The notes under the pieces: model-generated
Seen by the model: the letters and a program-made list of their open reading frames with translations, nothing else
Database searches by the model: none
What the model was told of the DNA's origin: nothing
Assembly (NCBI GenBank): GCA_028554755.1
Contig: JAPTOF010000002.1
Coordinates: 7,861,001 to 7,925,000, forward strand
Direction: 5' to 3'
Length of the DNA: 64,000 nucleotides
From: Cordia subcordata
Taxonomy: Eukaryota; Streptophyta; Magnoliopsida; Boraginales; Cordiaceae
Program-made: the position numbers and the translations under genes
In this document: in pieces, positions 61,124-64,000 of the stretch
Layout of the letters: each line of letters starts with the position of its first letter
How positions within the stretch are numbered: position 1 is the stretch's first letter

Positions 61124-64000
61124 CTAATCGGACAGGACCTCCTCCAACTCAGGCTCCTCGAGAGATGTAGTATCGTAGTCCAGAGTTGTTCCATTAGTCA
61201 AAAGTTTCAACTCGGGGTTGTTTATATCCTCTTCGTCTTCAGGATCAGACCATTCTAGTTCATCGTCTATGATTTGATCCTCACTTGATAGGTTCACATC
61301 TTTCTTTGTTGTATTGATTCTGTCTCCAAGCGATAGCTTACCTGATTCCAGCTTTTCTTTTGCCGCTTTGTCTTCACATATGCAGGTAGCTGGGTTTTCA
61401 TGAAACTCGCCTCTGCCTGGCCTCACCTCCTTGGGCTCTCCTATGAAGCCTCTTTGAAATGTTCGGACTCTAGAAGAAAATTCTTCCCAGGACATGTTAT
61501 ATCGATTCAAGAACATCCGGTACAGTTTTTTTGCATTTGGACGAATCGTAGGTTTGTGCCCAAAGTACCTCCTGCCATGGAGAAAGTAGACGATATTAAC
61601 CAGCTCTTTATAGCACCTTTTTGGTTCATAAAATGCAAAATGAATACAAATTCAACATACCTTCGCCCAGCTAAAATTTTTGCCATATTACCGTTGTTGT
61701 TTGTAACAAATACATCGCTCTCGTCACAAACTATGAAATCCAATGCAGCCAAGCGAGATGAAAATCCTGAAAATGCTGCCAATTCTTCTTTGCTCGCTAT
61801 GGTGTCTTTTGAATGGAAGTTTGGGAACAGGGCCTTGAGAGGAGCCAACGTCTCTTCCCCTCTGTATACTTCACCAGACGCTACATATATATGAACATCT
61901 CTGCCATAGCCAAGTGCCCTCAGCATCAAGCCTACTTCTTCTGGAGTTAGAGGGCATCTCCCTTGCCTTCTCATCTTATCTGGGTTGCTAGTCTGCAAAT
62001 CAGTAATAACGATTCCAGATTTTAGAGCTGTTAGAAATATGTCTGCAATTTGAAAAGAAAACAAAGGTTTGAATAATGTTTTTGCATGAGTTGACCCAAT
62101 CATGGAGTTCCATGTCCCACATTCTTCAATTAATTTTATATTGACCTAGATTTTTTAGTTTATAGAGTTGTCTCTTTCATACCGCGCAAGAAAATAGACA
62201 GACATGCATTTGATAAAAGCAGCCAATGAGTAATTTACAGCTGCAAGCAAGAAATCATTTATAATAGATTTTCCAAGAGGCAAAGAGATTCCTGTATACA
62301 GTTTGAAGTGGCCAACCCAAACAAACAAATTGGAGTCTTACATGTAAAGTTTTCCACCTCTTCCGGATTTTGCCGAGTTCCTTTCTCTCCTTATCTCCCC
62401 CTCCATAATAACATCCCGAGAATGCAAGCATATCGGGTTCAAACCTGGAAAAATGAACTTGTCATCATGTCAGGATACCTCATGATTCTAGTTTCTTTAT
62501 GTTAAGTCGAAGAGTTTTTAAATTGTTCAACTTTGGATGCTTAAGCAATAAAAGAAACTTCTCACACACTTCTAGAACAAAAGGATGCCAGCATCAGGAA
62601 CAGAACATTAAACAAAATAGATCCAATAATAATGATTAGATGTCAGTATTATTAATCAAAAATATAATCATAGAAACATGACCGGCAATTTTACGCTTTT
62701 AGAGATGAAAGGAATCACTTGAAAGGCTAACATATCCTTTCCATATCATATCATGGATTTCTTCACCTATCAGGCTATCAAGACTATCCCATCCGTGTCA
62801 ACTCTTCAAACCTTCAATATGGGAAAGCTTATTACACAAGTCACTCAATTAATTCAACAGTTAAATGTTGATATAATATGTGTAGAATATAGATGAACCA
62901 GAAATCCACTATATAACATGGTAGTTTTCAGCCCACAAAATGTGGTTAGCCACAAGGATAGATTACAAAAACAATAAGACACAATGACGAGCCCAGAGTG
63001 ACACAGTAGCAAAAGAACCATCTACCTTAGATGAAGCGCAATATAATGCTTGCTCCTCATCCTCATTCGCCGGACCAATTTCCGACCCATTTCAAGTATA
63101 GGATCAGTAAACCTTAATGCATGGTAATTAACTCTGCATCTAAGCTTTTGTAGGTCTGTTTCCAACCTATTTGCAAGTCTGTAGTCAAATTTGTTAAGCT
63201 GAACCGCCTGTCAAAAGAAATAAAATAATGTTCAATACACTTCTAGAATAGTAGCTCACAAAATCAAGGCAGAATAGCATATAAAATCAGAGGCCACAGA
63301 TATTATAAAGCCATGCAGAAAAGCCTTGTGTTGATGACAATAAGGCTACTGAAACCTCGGCACTAATCTCACACCTAATTTAAGCCGTCAAGACTAGCCC
63401 TAACCAACAAGATCCCTATTTTCATTTACTTAACTTCTATAAACTAACACTCTTCAGGTAGTAGATGAGGTCCACTGAAGAAGAACATAGCAAACATCGC
63501 TACTTCAATGACAAGAATTAAGCATTGTCTACAAATGACAGGGTAAACTCCGGCATACAAGACGTGTTGGTGATAACCTTTCCATAATGTAGAATGCTTT
63601 GTGAGCATACATATTCAGGACTTCATAATGTGCAACCATAGGTCCAATTAAGATCATAATACTGACATTTCCATTATCTACTGATATGAGAAGCACGACT
63701 TAAAATTTCGAAAAAATAGAACCACAGCAACCTTTGGTTTATTTGCTCTATAAAACCATCATGGCCTCAGTCAGTTCAATCTAAGATATAATTATGTATT
63801 TCAGGTATAGTCAGCAGAAGTGTGTATATGAAGCAAACAGTTCTTGCAACAAAAAGGATAACTGCAAAATAACTCACATGCTTCTTCAAAAGGACAGGCA
63901 ACACACGATTTATATAACATTTCTCGTTGCACTTCCTTGGAACGCGCATGGTGTATGGACTCCATATTTGCTTTCTCCTTAGTGGGAGTTCTTTTATAAT
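61124..64000 (-). CDS. GDP-fucose O-fucosyltransferase family protein (3' part)
   Basis: Five exons are visible: beyond the edge to 63878, 63207-63026, 62444-62342, 61992-61661 and 61571-61124. The gene runs off the window on its 5' side, so the N-terminal membrane anchor and first half are missing. Junctions are GT-AG with matching phases. Recognisable family segments are WSPYTMRVPRKC, AVQLNKFDYRLANRLETDL, IALHLRFEPDMLAFSGCYYGGG, RQGRCPLTPEEVGLMLRALGYG, THIY-like VHIYVASGEVYRGEETLAPL, and DFIVCDESDVFVTNNNGNMAKILAGRR followed by RYFGHKPTIRPNAKKLY. HLRFEPDM is the conserved HLRxExDM-type motif of plant O-fucosyltransferases. They act in the Golgi, transferring fucose in cell-wall or glycoprotein synthesis; the exact acceptor is unknown. 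The C-terminus is acidic (DDELEWSDPEDEED). Confidence 0.92.

Noticed and set aside
61400..61894. 164-codon plus-strand frame
   Set aside because: Antisense to well-supported O-fucosyltransferase exons.

Overview
This window is nuclear DNA of a flowering plant, almost certainly a eudicot. The evidence is AT-rich spacers, GT-AG introns, plant-only gene families (DUF241, BSK, ESV1, plant O-fucosyltransferase), hAT- and Tourist-like MITEs and LTR-type insertions. I cannot name the species. Every recognised gene except one small one (48903-49199) lies on the minus strand.

Region 1 (1-30.5 kb) is a tandem array of intronless DUF241 (PF03087) genes of about 285-290 codons. Six copies look intact: 7716-8588, 9934-10788, 19356-20228, 22516-23382, 27215-28081 and 29473-30342. 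One has an in-frame internal deletion (16673-17446), one a single nonsense codon (14517-15374), and one is broken by two transposons plus frameshifts (1600-5884). Two short 3'-end fragments remain at about 7.1 and 18.75 kb. Each unit also carries similar upstream DNA (a TATA box, and a distal block with CATGCA-type motifs) and a similar downstream segment, so the duplicated unit is gene plus flanks. Six TG...CA elements with exact 5-bp target duplications, a hAT-type MITE with an exact 8-bp duplication, and a large inverted repeat have landed in the array. One LTR-type element sits exactly in the TATA region of the 22.5-kb copy.

Region 2 (32.1-38.4 kb) holds a nine-exon BSK-type (brassinosteroid-signalling kinase) gene that assembles to 500 codons with consistent phases.

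Region 3 (38.4-50 kb) is mainly AT-rich repeat-bearing spacer. It contains one diverged stand-alone DUF241 gene (42969-43892) and a small hydrophilic plant protein on the plus strand (48903-49199) with ACGTG elements upstream.

Region 4 (50.1-57.2 kb) is an eleven-exon gene assembling to 419 codons. It encodes a tryptophan-rich plastid starch-binding protein of the ESV1 type. Region 5 (61.1-64 kb) is the 3' part of a plant GDP-fucose O-fucosyltransferase family gene that runs off the right edge.

The genes do not form an operon or an obvious pathway. The locus is of interest as a birth-and-death array of an uncharacterised plant family, with several stages of gene decay and promoter disruption visible side by side.
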